Assembly: GCF_042767895.1 (NCBI RefSeq) | Contig: NC_091576.1 | Span: 6,687,065-6,702,064, forward strand | Length of the DNA: 15,000 nucleotides | DNA from: Penaeus vannamei | Lineage: Eukaryota > Arthropoda > Malacostraca > Decapoda > Penaeidae | Direction of reading: 5' to 3' | In this document: positions 1 through 10,256 of the stretch, piece after piece | Layout of the letters: every line of letters begins with the position of its first letter | Numbering within the stretch: the stretch's first letter is position 1 | Translations under genes and position numbers: made by a program | The notes under the pieces: generated by a model | Databases searched by the model: none | Told to the model about the DNA's origin: nothing | What the model saw: the letters and a program-made list of their open reading frames with translations, nothing else

Positions 1-263
1 CTCTAAATTCTTATCTAAAAAGAGAGAGAGAGAGAAAGAAAAAAATATATTCCCTTATATACCCTCAGATTTTTTAAAACAATAAAAACGACAGAGCACA
101 AAATTGCAGTACCTACAACACACCATAATAACCGAGCTATGATACGACGACAAACATAGACATTGCACCTTCTACAACTTTTGTCTACATCTTTTTTCTT
201 ACAACTGCCTCTTTCGCTTCAGCTTTCGTAATATGTATGAACATACATAGTATACACACACAC

Positions 264-267
<4 letters not shown>

Positions 268-331
<64 letters not shown>
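268..331. repeat. (TA)n microsatellite
   Basis: An essentially uninterrupted TA dinucleotide run of about 64 bp inside the upstream intron. Reading frames across it give Ile-Tyr repeats and are not genes. Confidence 0.97.
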
Positions 332-335
<4 letters not shown>

Positions 336-414
336 TCATTATATATGTAGATAGAAAGGTAGATTTGCACATGTAGATACAGATGCATATATTGGGATCT
401 AGATATTCATAAAG

Positions 415-542
<128 letters not shown>

Positions 543-639
543 TCATATATATAGCTAGATAGATAGATTTTGACACACAATGTACATACACATAAACACA
601 GACATATGCATGCATGTATGTATGTATGTATATTGTAGT

Positions 640-1960
640 GGTAATGTTGTATGTGTAAATTACTTGATATAACCTCACGTTTTTAGTTCTCTTCGCATCG
701 TGTTGTTCAGAAGGGAACGCCTTGCTCCCTCCTTTCCCGACGCTCATAATGTGTAGCCTCTAGTTTATGATCCGTTCGAGCCTGTGTAGCCTGTAGCCTG
801 GGTAGTCCAGTTGTTCGTGTAAAGAAGATCCAGTCCCACATATAGCCTCTTTTAGCCATCCGTTGTCGGATTCAGAACTCGAAATTGTCCAAGCAGATCC
901 TTTTTTAGTGTTGAAGACGCTTGAGTGTCTCTGTTGAAGTTTGAGCCTGCGTGAGCCTGTAGTTCTCACAAAAGCATGGGTGTGATTCATCATCTCAGGC
1001 TGAGTTCACATGCACTGTCGGCGCGCTGTCTCCTTCGGCCTCGGAGAATTCGGGAGATTCGCGCACTCAGACACGAGGTTGGACTCTCCTAAGACTCTAA
1101 AGACCTTTTGGAAGGGACGCTGTTGTGGGAAGCACATCAGATACAACATACAGTCCATGAGTGAAATGCTTAAAGGATTCATAAGACATGTGCAGCTACT
1201 TCTTTTTACTCCAAATTATGAACATTTAGGGAAAAAAAACGCGTTTAACGTTGACATTCAAGTGAAGTACACGATTACACAACTCCATATGCGAAGAGAA
1301 TTCCCTCAGGGTTCGGGAGCAAGCGCGCCGGTGTATATTTGTGTGTTTTGTATGTGAACTCAGCCTCTTGCTGCAGAAGAAGGTAACATTGTGTAGCATA
1401 CCCCACTCCCTCCCTCTCTCTCCCTCTCTCGCTCCCCCCACTCACCCTCTCTCCACGCCGCCGCCCGTTCCTCTCTCTCTGCGCTAAGCGAAGGAGAAAC
1501 CAAGTCCTCCAGAGATCAAGGTGAAATTCACTCTCCAAAAAAAAAAGCGCGTGCTTGCAAGCTCGATTGCGTGGTTGAGTGCGTGCATGGCTGCAGATAG
1601 AGAAGTAGAAAGAGACAGAGAGAGCGAGAGCGAGCGAGAGAGGGGGGGTAGGTCGAAGGGCGAGAGAGAGAGAACCCATAGGGCTTGATGTTATGTAAAG
1701 AGGGGGATCTCAGACAGATCCTTGAGACCAGTACACGGCCAGCTGTCCGTGGCTCCAGTTTTCCTGCACAATACCCGGAGTCCGGAGTCCGTCTACAGGC
1801 TGCACATTCTGCTATTGTTTACATCTCTTTTTATTTACGTATTTTCATATCACCATGCCGTATACCTAACGTGGGTTAAACAGACTACCGCATTGAAATA
1901 AGACATGAGCGATGGAGCTAGATACTGTATGGCGGTTTAGATTTAAATCTGATGCTCTTC
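640..1960. other. Less AT-biased unassigned stretch within the upstream intron
   Basis: This part has a clearly more balanced composition than the rest of the intron and contains CpG-containing words (for example near 1020-1075 and 1455-1490). It has recurring GTAGCCT words at about 752-800, CT-rich sequence at 1407-1470 and a GA-rich tract at about 1600-1670. Short open frames exist on both strands (1010-1357 on +, 760-993 on -) but show no domain, bias or splice context I recognise. It could be a decayed mobile element or a regulatory island. No function is assigned. Confidence 0.35.
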
Positions 1961-2579
1961 TCTTCCCGTTTTCTTTCTTGCGTTTCTCCAACTTCGTTTT
2001 CTTTTCCGTTTTCTTTCCTTTTCCGTTTTCTATTCAAATTAAAACATGCACATTAGGTACAGGCTTGCATGTTTTCTCTTCAATGCAGGATTTCAATCTA
2101 TGCACAGCTTTTGTATCCCCCCCCAACCTCCCCTTCCAAAAAAGTTAATAAAAAGAAATCTGAATTTGAGAAAGAAATTATCATAAGTCCAGAGACCTAA
2201 TTATCATCGGTCCTTCGTATTAATTAAGATATGAACATTTTTAATTAATCGATTCCATTCACTTTTTTTTTTTATTTTAGCCTTTACCTTGACAAAATAT
2301 TTTATCACATTTCTTATTTTTTGACTGACCTTCATTTCCTGTTAATATGATTTTTAATTATGATATTCAAAACGTGAGTCAGAGTTGGAGAAATTTTTCT
2401 TTTAATCGAAATGATGATTAATGAGAACTGTAATTATAATAATGATTTTAGTTATGTCTGTTATTATCTTTATTTCTTAGTTTTCCGGCTATTGTTTATT
2501 TGGTATTGTTCTTATTAGCATATCGTTAAACTTATCATTAGATAACTAATGTTATTAGTGACAATATTGTTGTTGTTAT

Positions 2580-2970
2580 TAATATTATTGTTATCAAGGT
2601 TATTATTATCATTCTAATTATCATTATTATGGTTGTTATTTTCATAATGATGATAATGATTGTTGTTATTACCATTATTATCATTATTACTATTATCATC
2701 ATTATCATTGTCATTATCATTATTATTATTATAATTATTATTATCATTATTATTGTTACTGTTATTACTATTATTACTAAAATTATCATGATCATCATTA
2801 TGGTAACAATTGGAATGGTAATCATGATAATAATTCTAATGATAATAATGGTGATAATAATAATCATGATGATAAAGATAATAGTTATAATGATAATATT
2901 AATAATAATGATAATAATAATAATAATCATTATTATTATTATTGTTATTATGATGATGATAATAATAATC

Positions 2971-3034
<64 letters not shown>

Positions 3035-3054
3035 TAATAATAACAATAATAATA

Positions 3055-3107
<53 letters not shown>

Positions 3108-3490
3108 TAAAAGGATAATAATAATAATAGTAATGATGATGATGATGACGATCATAATAACAGTAACATTAAAGACAAAAATTACGATACTTCTGATAAT
3201 GATAATAATGGTAGGGTATTGATAATGATGATAATGATAATGATGATAATGATAATAGTAATAGTAATAATGAGGATAATAACAATGATAATAATGATGA
3301 TGATTATGATTATGATAATCTTTATTATCAATGTTATTATCATTATTCTTATTATCGTTGTTATTATTAGCATTATTATCTATCATAATCATTATCATTA
3401 TCCTTTTCTTTATCATAATTGGTAATATAATTGCTATTATCATAATGAAAATGAAAATGAAAACCAGAATAATTATAATAATTGCCATAA
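2580..3490. repeat. Large ATT/ATC to AAT/GAT trinucleotide field
   Basis: About 900 bp of imperfect trinucleotide repeats. The top strand is mainly ATT/ATC up to about 2945, switches to nearly pure (AAT)n at about 2965-3110 and then to ATG/ATA-rich units to about 3310. Frames on either strand yield long poly-Ile/Met products, which are not genes. Because ATT and AAT arms face each other, the tract is self-complementary in part. Confidence 0.93.
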
Positions 3491-4119
3491 TATTAATAAG
3501 TTATTATCGTCAGTATTGCTACTGTCACCTTCGTCATCATTATCATCATTATCCCTTACCTTTTCTAAATATGAATAAATAATAAACACAAAATAACGAA
3601 GGACTGTATTCGCCCTCTCCACTCGCGCATCTCTGAGCTTCTCTCTTCCTTTATCCATTATTCAATTATCTAATTATTATCACTCGTTCTTCTCCCACGA
3701 ATACCACCCAGACATGCTTAGTTGCCAATCCGCCGCCTGCACTATTTTCAAAAGCTTCCACAAAAAAGATACGATACAGATATATATATATATATCACGT
3801 AATGATGATTATATCAGTGGTATGTCATGGTCAATCATTGGTTTCATTATGGTAGTAAATTACATCCGGATATAGTCATTATTGCTCGTTCATTATAGCA
3901 CTATTTTTCCTCACCTGGGATGACCCACACACGTCACTGGCTTTCTCACGAACTCAAAAACTAACAGTATTTTTTTTTTTCTTTTTTTTTAATAGTTAGA
4001 TTTTCTCACTTCTGCCACGATGCCTCTGCAGTATGTTGATATGAAAAAAAAAATGTATTGAAATTTATGACTACATTCTTGACCTCTTATTAAGATTTTA
4101 TTTGTTTGTTTGTTTGTTA

Positions 4120-4314
4120 CTATTGTTTTAATTCATTATTGTTTTAATGACAATGTTGTTGTCATTATTATTCTTGTTATGATTATTTATATTACTTTTG
4201 TTTTTATCATCATTATTATCATTATTGTTGATATTATTATCATTATCATTATCATTATCATCATTATTATAATTATCATTATTATTATTATTATCATTAT
4301 TATTATTATTATTA

Positions 4315-4354
<40 letters not shown>

Positions 4355-4383
4355 CATTATTATTATTATTATTATTATCATTA

Positions 4384-4414
<31 letters not shown>

Positions 4415-4907
4415 CATCGTTACTTATTAATTATTATTATTACAATTATCATGCATTATCACCAACATTATTCTTATCATCATTTGTCATTATCATCATT
4501 ATCACTACAGCTATTCATATTATTAATGATATAGTTTTTTCTTATTTATATTATTATCATGATTATTATCATCGATATTAGTTTTTATTATTATCCTCAC
4601 ATTTCACATTTAGTTTTATCGATATTATTTATTTTCTTGCACCATCATTGTTGTTTATCGTTGTTATAACTATGGTTATTATTATCATTGTTACCATCAA
4701 TATTATTATCATCGTATTATGATCATTATCATAATTTTAATTTTTTATCACAATTATTATTATCGTTATTAATGTTAGTATGATTTTTATGATGATAATA
4801 TAATGATAATAACAGTTGTTATTATTATTATCATTATTATCATTGTTATTATTATTATCATCATTATTATTATGTCACTATTATTATTATTATTATTATT
4901 GTTATTA

Positions 4908-4969
<62 letters not shown>

Positions 4970-4980
4970 TTTAAGTTATA
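4120..4980. repeat. Second ATT/ATC trinucleotide field
   Basis: An ATT-dominated imperfect trinucleotide tract, purest at about 4265-4415 and 4870-4968, with ATC variants between. It is in the opposite sense to the pure (AAT)n block near 3000, so the two can pair in a transcript. All open frames over it are poly-Ile or poly-Leu artefacts. Confidence 0.93.
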
Positions 4981-5342
4981 ATAATCAGAAATATTAGTAC
5001 TGTTCTTCCCATTACAATAATTTCTGTCAAATCTTTAAAGAAAATACTTATAGTTCCATACCCTTCCTCCTTGCAATAAAAAAGAATAAATAAATAAATA
5101 AAAGCTAGAAAAAAAATCTCTACTTTTAAAAATAACTTTGACAACATCACTACAATGTAGATTTTTTTTTTCTCTGAATGAACTATCAATGAATCTCTGT
5201 TTACTTCTCAATTTGATGTTTACTATCAATTTGTCATATCAATTTAATTTCTTCTTTGTCTCATCTGTATATTTCTTCATGCTACCTACTGGAAGGAGGG
5301 GAAATATTTAAGGTTCATTGCAAGGGTATTTATTCATATTTC

Positions 5343-5382
5343 AGGGTATTTTAGGGTATTTTAGGGTATTTTAGGGTATTTT
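5343..5382. repeat. Four-copy 10-bp repeat AGGGTATTTT
   Basis: AGGGTATTTT occurs at 5343, 5353, 5363 and 5373 in exact tandem, with degenerate relatives just before (about 5323) and after (about 5390). It is a small local minisatellite in AT-rich intron sequence. Confidence 0.9.
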
Positions 5383-6386
5383 AGGTGTCAGGTATTTTGC
5401 AGTGAAATATGTTGTTATGAGAGTACTTGTTCAAGTTCAATTTAATTTATATTTTAGGAATATTTGATTAGGCTTGTTAAAGGTAACATTTTATAAGCTT
5501 AAATATGGAATTGCTTATTAATATTTGTCATTCTGAGAATCTTAGAGGTTAGGTGTAGTATATTACTGAATGTTATATGATTTGGTAAGTATATTTTACT
5601 AAATTAGTGTAGGTTATTATAATTAAAAGAATATATATTACTTTGTGCTATAAGTATGAAGTAACGAATCAATTTCCTCTTTGTTGAATTGCAAAGCTTG
5701 TATTTAGTAGATTAAATGAATTTGTTGTTGATTTTGAATATTTCATAAATTTTAGATGTATATTTACCTTTTTTAAATATAAATAGTTAAAGAAAGTTAG
5801 CTTTTAGTGATAGGGATTTGCAGAAAATAGGTCAATAGAAAAGATATGTTCAAGTATAGGTTAAACCTAAAGAGAAAAATTAATATGACATAGGCCTATA
5901 TATCTGAAATGTGTATTTGTATGTTTAATGAGTTAATGTTTTCCTCCCTGCAGCAAGCCAAGAAGGCGGAGGCACATAATTTTTGTTCTGTGTCTAATAT
6001 TTACTAATTTTATTTGCTCTTCTCGACTATACCGGGTCCCCCTCTCGTAGTCTGTCTGTGTTTGTGTGTGACGGGGTCCGTAACTTGTTCTTGTTTTTGA
6101 TTATATAGATCCATACAAATAAATACAGATGAACGCCTCTATACTGGTAATAAGTTTTAAAATCCCTTTTTTGTCTTCTTTTTTCGAGTACGAAATTGAC
6201 AAGGGGGCGATTTGGATATAAAAATGTGACGTATATGCTACCAGATTTTTTTTTCCCATTTTCTGTGGAAGGTTGACGCACCCCGTCCGTTTTCTGTAGC
6301 TAGCTAAGTGTGCCGTCCTACCTTCCTCGGGTCGAAGAGCCTTTACTAACTCGTTTTTACAGTTTCTTACTATTATTTCCCTGCAG

Positions 6387-6643
6387 ACGAGGAGGAAGAG
6401 ACTCTTAAGGATAAGATCAAGCGAAAAGTGTACGAATACTTGATGAAATGCATCGACCTCTTCTGTGTCTGGGACTGTTGTAGGGTTTGGGTCAGATTTG
6501 CAGAATTTGTTGAGACCATTATCTTTGATCCATTTGTGGAATTGTTCATCACTCTCTGTATCGCCGTCAACACACTCTTCATGGCCATGGACCACTACGG
6601 CATGAACAAGGAATTTGAAAACTTCTTGAAGACTGGAAACTAC
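6387..6643 (+). CDS. para: Sodium channel exon: end of linker I-II and domain II S1
   Basis: This internal exon of a voltage-gated sodium channel alpha subunit, the pore protein that carries inward Na+ current in excitable cells, is 257 nt. It starts with two bases completing a split codon (G|AC, Asp, if the previous exon ends in G) and then gives 85 codons ending in GNY. An acidic EEEE stretch and a basic KDKIKRK patch end the cytoplasmic linker. CIDLFCVWDCC and FDPFVELFITLC follow, the typical entry to domain II. S1 lies at about residues 44-70 and ends in FMAMDHYGMNKE. The acceptor is CTGCAG at 6381-6386 and the donor GTAAGT at 6644. Reading past the donor gives a proline-rich frame to about 6994, which is intron. 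The previous exon is outside the window. The family call is secure; the symbol follows the fly orthologue. Confidence 0.95.
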
Positions 6644-6659
6644 GTAAGTATCCCCTTCG

Positions 6660-6900
6660 TGCTTACTGTTCACACATTCTCGCCTCACCGGCCCATCCCC
6701 ATTCTCCCCCTCCCTCCCCTCCCCTCCCCTTCCCTTCTCTCTCCGCATCAGGGTGCTCAGCGCCCTGTCCTATCCCCCCCCCTCCTCTCCCCCAGCCCCA
6801 TACTCCCCCAAACCCCGTTTCATTTAACAATACAAGACCTCTCCCCCCTTTCCCCCTTCCCCCCTTCCCCCCCTCCTCCCCCTGGGCCCCATCTCAATTT
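6660..6900 (+). repeat. C-rich low-complexity start of the S1-S2 intron
   Basis: Blocks of CCCCTCCC and long C runs begin right after the donor at 6644. Read through from the exon they give a Pro/Ser/Leu-rich frame, which is not part of the channel since homology stops at GNY. Confidence 0.75.
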
Positions 6901-7051
6901 CTTCACACCGCTGCACCTGCTCTGCCGTCTACGGTTCTACCACGCGAATTTTCCTTCGCTGAAGACTCTGCAGCTCACAGTCTCTCTCGGCTGACTTCTT
7001 GCTCACTGACGTCACACTTTTCTTTGGCTTCTCTTCCGGTGGCTTGTGTGT

Positions 7052-7052
<1 letters not shown>

Positions 7053-7145
<93 letters not shown>
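7053..7145. repeat. (TG)n microsatellite
   Basis: A TG run of about 93 bp lying about 410 nt downstream of the donor at 6644, on the sense strand of the gene. A short GA-rich run follows at about 7169-7195. Confidence 0.97.
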
Positions 7146-7146
<1 letters not shown>

Positions 7147-7553
7147 GTATAAGTGTATACATGTATTTGAGAGAGAGAGAGAGAAGAAAGAAAGAGTTTG
7201 TCCGTTTGCGTGTATTTGCGTGTCTGATATAGTATAAAAAATGTCACAAAATCAACCTATTTCAGAAAAAATATATGCATATAATTTGTTTCAATGACTT
7301 ATTCATTCATAAGGCGATCACAATGTCATTCATACCGGGTTTTCTAAAAGATTTTGTATATCATAAGGTGTTAAGTGAATACAACAGCCTTTCCTTGATT
7401 TTAATGCTGTTTGATAGATAAATCTGAACGTATTCACCTTGTACAGTTACAAAGAATTGAATCGTTAATGGATATCGTTAAGTCGATGATTTAAGAAAAA
7501 TAATCAGGCATTGTAACATGTATTTTATATAATGTAATACGTCAAAGCTCAAG

Positions 7554-7554
<1 letters not shown>

Positions 7555-7626
<72 letters not shown>
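7555..7626. repeat. (TG)n microsatellite with decayed 3' extension
   Basis: A pure TG run of about 70 bp, followed to about 7900 by degenerate TGTATG/TGTGTA words. The array was probably once longer and has decayed. Confidence 0.95.
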
Positions 7627-7627
<1 letters not shown>

Positions 7628-8449
7628 TTGCGTCTGCGTATAGGCGTGTAGGTGGATGTATGTCAATGGATGTGAGTGTGTATATGTGTATCTGCATGGG
7701 TATGACTGTGTATGTGTGTATATATGCTTATAGTTGTGTGTGCGTCCATGGCTGTGCCTCTGTATATGTGTGTATCTGCAAATTGTAAATAAACACGGGT
7801 TTATTTACTTTTAGGCCTTTAGTTGCGCCTGTGCATACACGTATGTATGTGTGTGCACGCTTGTGAATACGTGCGTGTCACTCGGTCATTCCTTCTTGCC
7901 CTGACCTGTTGCAAGGTCAATCCGGGTCACCTCAAGCTCCTCCTCCCAACGCATGTGGATTCATCGCGACCTGGATCCAGCTTGTCATGCATCCCTATCT
8001 CGTTCTCTCTTCACTTCCTCTTTTATTATCTCTCCTTCCACTCTTTTGCGAAATCATTGCATTGGCTTCACGTTTGGTTGTTTGTGTAGCAGTGTGGGGG
8101 TGTATCGACCGAAGGTAACTATCGAGAGTGGTGTTCATGTGTGCCCTTTGCATGACACTGGGAGGAAAGTGACCCAGTCGTGCATGACAGGGAAGAGCAC
8201 TCATTAGTATAGCCTCTCCTTCGCATGACACACAGCTGCACTCAAGACGTATTAATGATAAGAATGTAGATTTAGATCGTGTTTCCCCAATTTACAAATC
8301 TGTGTATTTCAATATGCCTCAAACCAGTTTAGCTACTAGTGTAATAATAAGTTGAACAATTCGTTAAATAATCTGTGAAGAATGTTATATTTTTTTCAAG
8401 AGAACAGCATTTAATACCACCTGTATTCTGTTGTTTCTCGTGTTCACGT

Positions 8450-8720
8450 TATCTTTATATAGCCTAGTACAGTATGACACAATATAACCAAATAGAACAC
8501 ATCGTATAGTGTAAAATAAGGTGTAACATATCTTAGAGAAAATAAACTTCACGTGAGATGTAATAGGAAAATATAACGTAATATAACAAATTATAACGGT
8601 ACATACGATAGCATTAAAAAGCATAGCTAAGTGTAAGTTAATATACAAAATTACATAATACTATATTTAAACTGTAACCTGGATAATTGTACCGTGACAT
8701 AACGTAGCATAATTGATATG
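8450..8720. repeat. Decayed 10-bp AT-rich tandem repeat
   Basis: Words of the type AATATAACGT recur with 10-bp spacing, most clearly at about 8569-8600 where three near copies lie in tandem. More diverged copies extend on both sides. The period was judged by eye; the outer limits are uncertain. Confidence 0.5.
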
Positions 8721-9796
8721 AGATATAGCTGATACCGCGATAAAGCAATTTTGATTAAAGATATGACCAATTAAGGTTTACATTTGATTAATGAACCTAT
8801 TTAATTCGCAAGCTAAGTTTGGTGATTTGGAGGTAAATAAAGGAATCAGTGTCTAAATCTATTCGTCAAAAATAGAAAAAAAGAAGTTTATTTACGTGAA
8901 GTTTTTCCCAGGAGTAGATAGTGGTTTTAGTGTACTGTATCCCTTGAAATCCTAAGGCACGTAATACACAGATTTTGATGTAACCTTTGAATTTTATTTC
9001 TGTCAGATTTTTGTCACTTCGAGAGAGAGGTTGCAAAAAATATGTATTTCTTATCATTGGCCATTCGAAATTTGATTTGAATTTTTTAAAAAGTCAGATT
9101 TGTTCATAATTATTCATCTAAATTTCTCGTTATTATTCTGTGTCCCGTATTTCAGTATCTTTTTTCTTCGATCATCTCTCTCCCTCTATTTATTCGCGTT
9201 TACTTGTTTCCCTCCTTCATTCTTTTAATATCTCCAGGATCTTTTTTAATGGAGTTTGATTAGTTTTAACCAAAGTCTGTTTGTCCTTTGCTACGAGCAT
9301 CTATGTGTACCTCTGTATTATTTTGTTCACATGTAATTGTTGTGTCAATTGTCGACTGATTCTGTTTGTTATTATTGATGTTCTCATAATCATTTTTGCA
9401 CATATGTCTGTCTCTCTGATGATTCTTTGTTTTATATATGTCTTGCACTTGCATATAAATTCCAGAAGTTTCTGATATAATGTTTTATTTGTTCATCAGT
9501 TTATCCCTCTATTTATTTTCCCTTATCTATTAGTTGGTCACGTGGTTGATTTGCCTTAATTAAAGTGGTTTGTACTAAAGTGACATTTTGTTCATTTGAA
9601 TTGTCTCTTATTTATGAATGTGAAAATACGAGAACTACAAAACGGGATTTTTATTTCAATTGTAGTTGATTTACGAGTTTTTTTTGTTTTTTGTTTGTTT
9701 GTTTACTTATTTCTTGATATTTTCTTTACAGTCCCAGTTTTCTATATTCAGTCTCCGCCGTTATAGATGATTTATATTTTTTTTCCTTTCTCTCTC

Positions 9797-9818
9797 TATC
9801 TATCTATCTATCTATCTA

Positions 9819-9890
<72 letters not shown>
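9797..9890. repeat. (TATC)n followed by (TC)n
   Basis: Six TATC units at 9797-9820 run into TC repeats to 9890. The Ser-Leu frame over it is a repeat artefact. Confidence 0.95.
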
Positions 9891-9898
<8 letters not shown>

Positions 9899-10179
9899 CC
9901 TCTCTTACTACCTCTTTTTCTATCTTTCTTTTTCTTCCGACTGCATAAATCGACAGTTTACCTCTAATCTCCCTTCTCGTATTTGATCTTCGTCTATTGC
10001 GATTATTATTCTTTTACCTTTTATATATACCGTGATCATTCGTCATCGAATACCAATTAATTTTCCTTTATTTTCATTTCTTTATTTTTCGGTTATTCAT
10101 TTCTTTTCCCTCTCCACCATCGATCAACTTTCCCTTTTTTCTTTCTTTTCGTTTCCCTTTTTATGATCTTACAACCTTA

Positions 10180-10256
10180 CTTCCCTCCTCTCCTCCTCGC
10201 GTCCCTCCATCCTCCCCTCACCCCCTCCCCCTCCCCCTCCCTCCCCCCCGAGCCCC
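10180..10256. repeat. C-rich polypyrimidine flank of the minisatellite
   Basis: A run of CCTCC and CCCCT blocks leads directly into the first perfect 32-bp unit. Its end (CCTCCCTCCCCCCCGAGCCC) resembles the odd pyrimidine-rich slot at 12529-12560 inside the array, which suggests the two share an origin. Confidence 0.7.

Noticed and set aside
1010..1357. 115-residue + strand open frame in the less AT-biased stretch
   Set aside because: No recognisable domain and no splice or start context; overlapping minus-strand frames are similar in length.
2538..3488. Long minus-strand poly-Ile open frame, and similar frames at 2629-3222, 4110-4430 and 4187-4417
   Set aside because: They are translations of ATT/AAT trinucleotide repeats with no non-repeat domain; open frames are expected from such sequence on both strands.
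5320..5395. Telomere-like TTAGGG content
   Set aside because: The TTTTAGGGTA words belong to an exact 10-bp repeat AGGGTATTTT, not the (TTAGG)n or (TTAGGG)n telomeric unit.
5940..5985. Possible small linker exon after CTCCCTGCAG (reads QAKKAEA)
   Set aside because: The acceptor-like site is good and the Lys/Ala-rich reading is tempting for the I-II linker, but no convincing donor follows and the sequence turns AT-rich at once.
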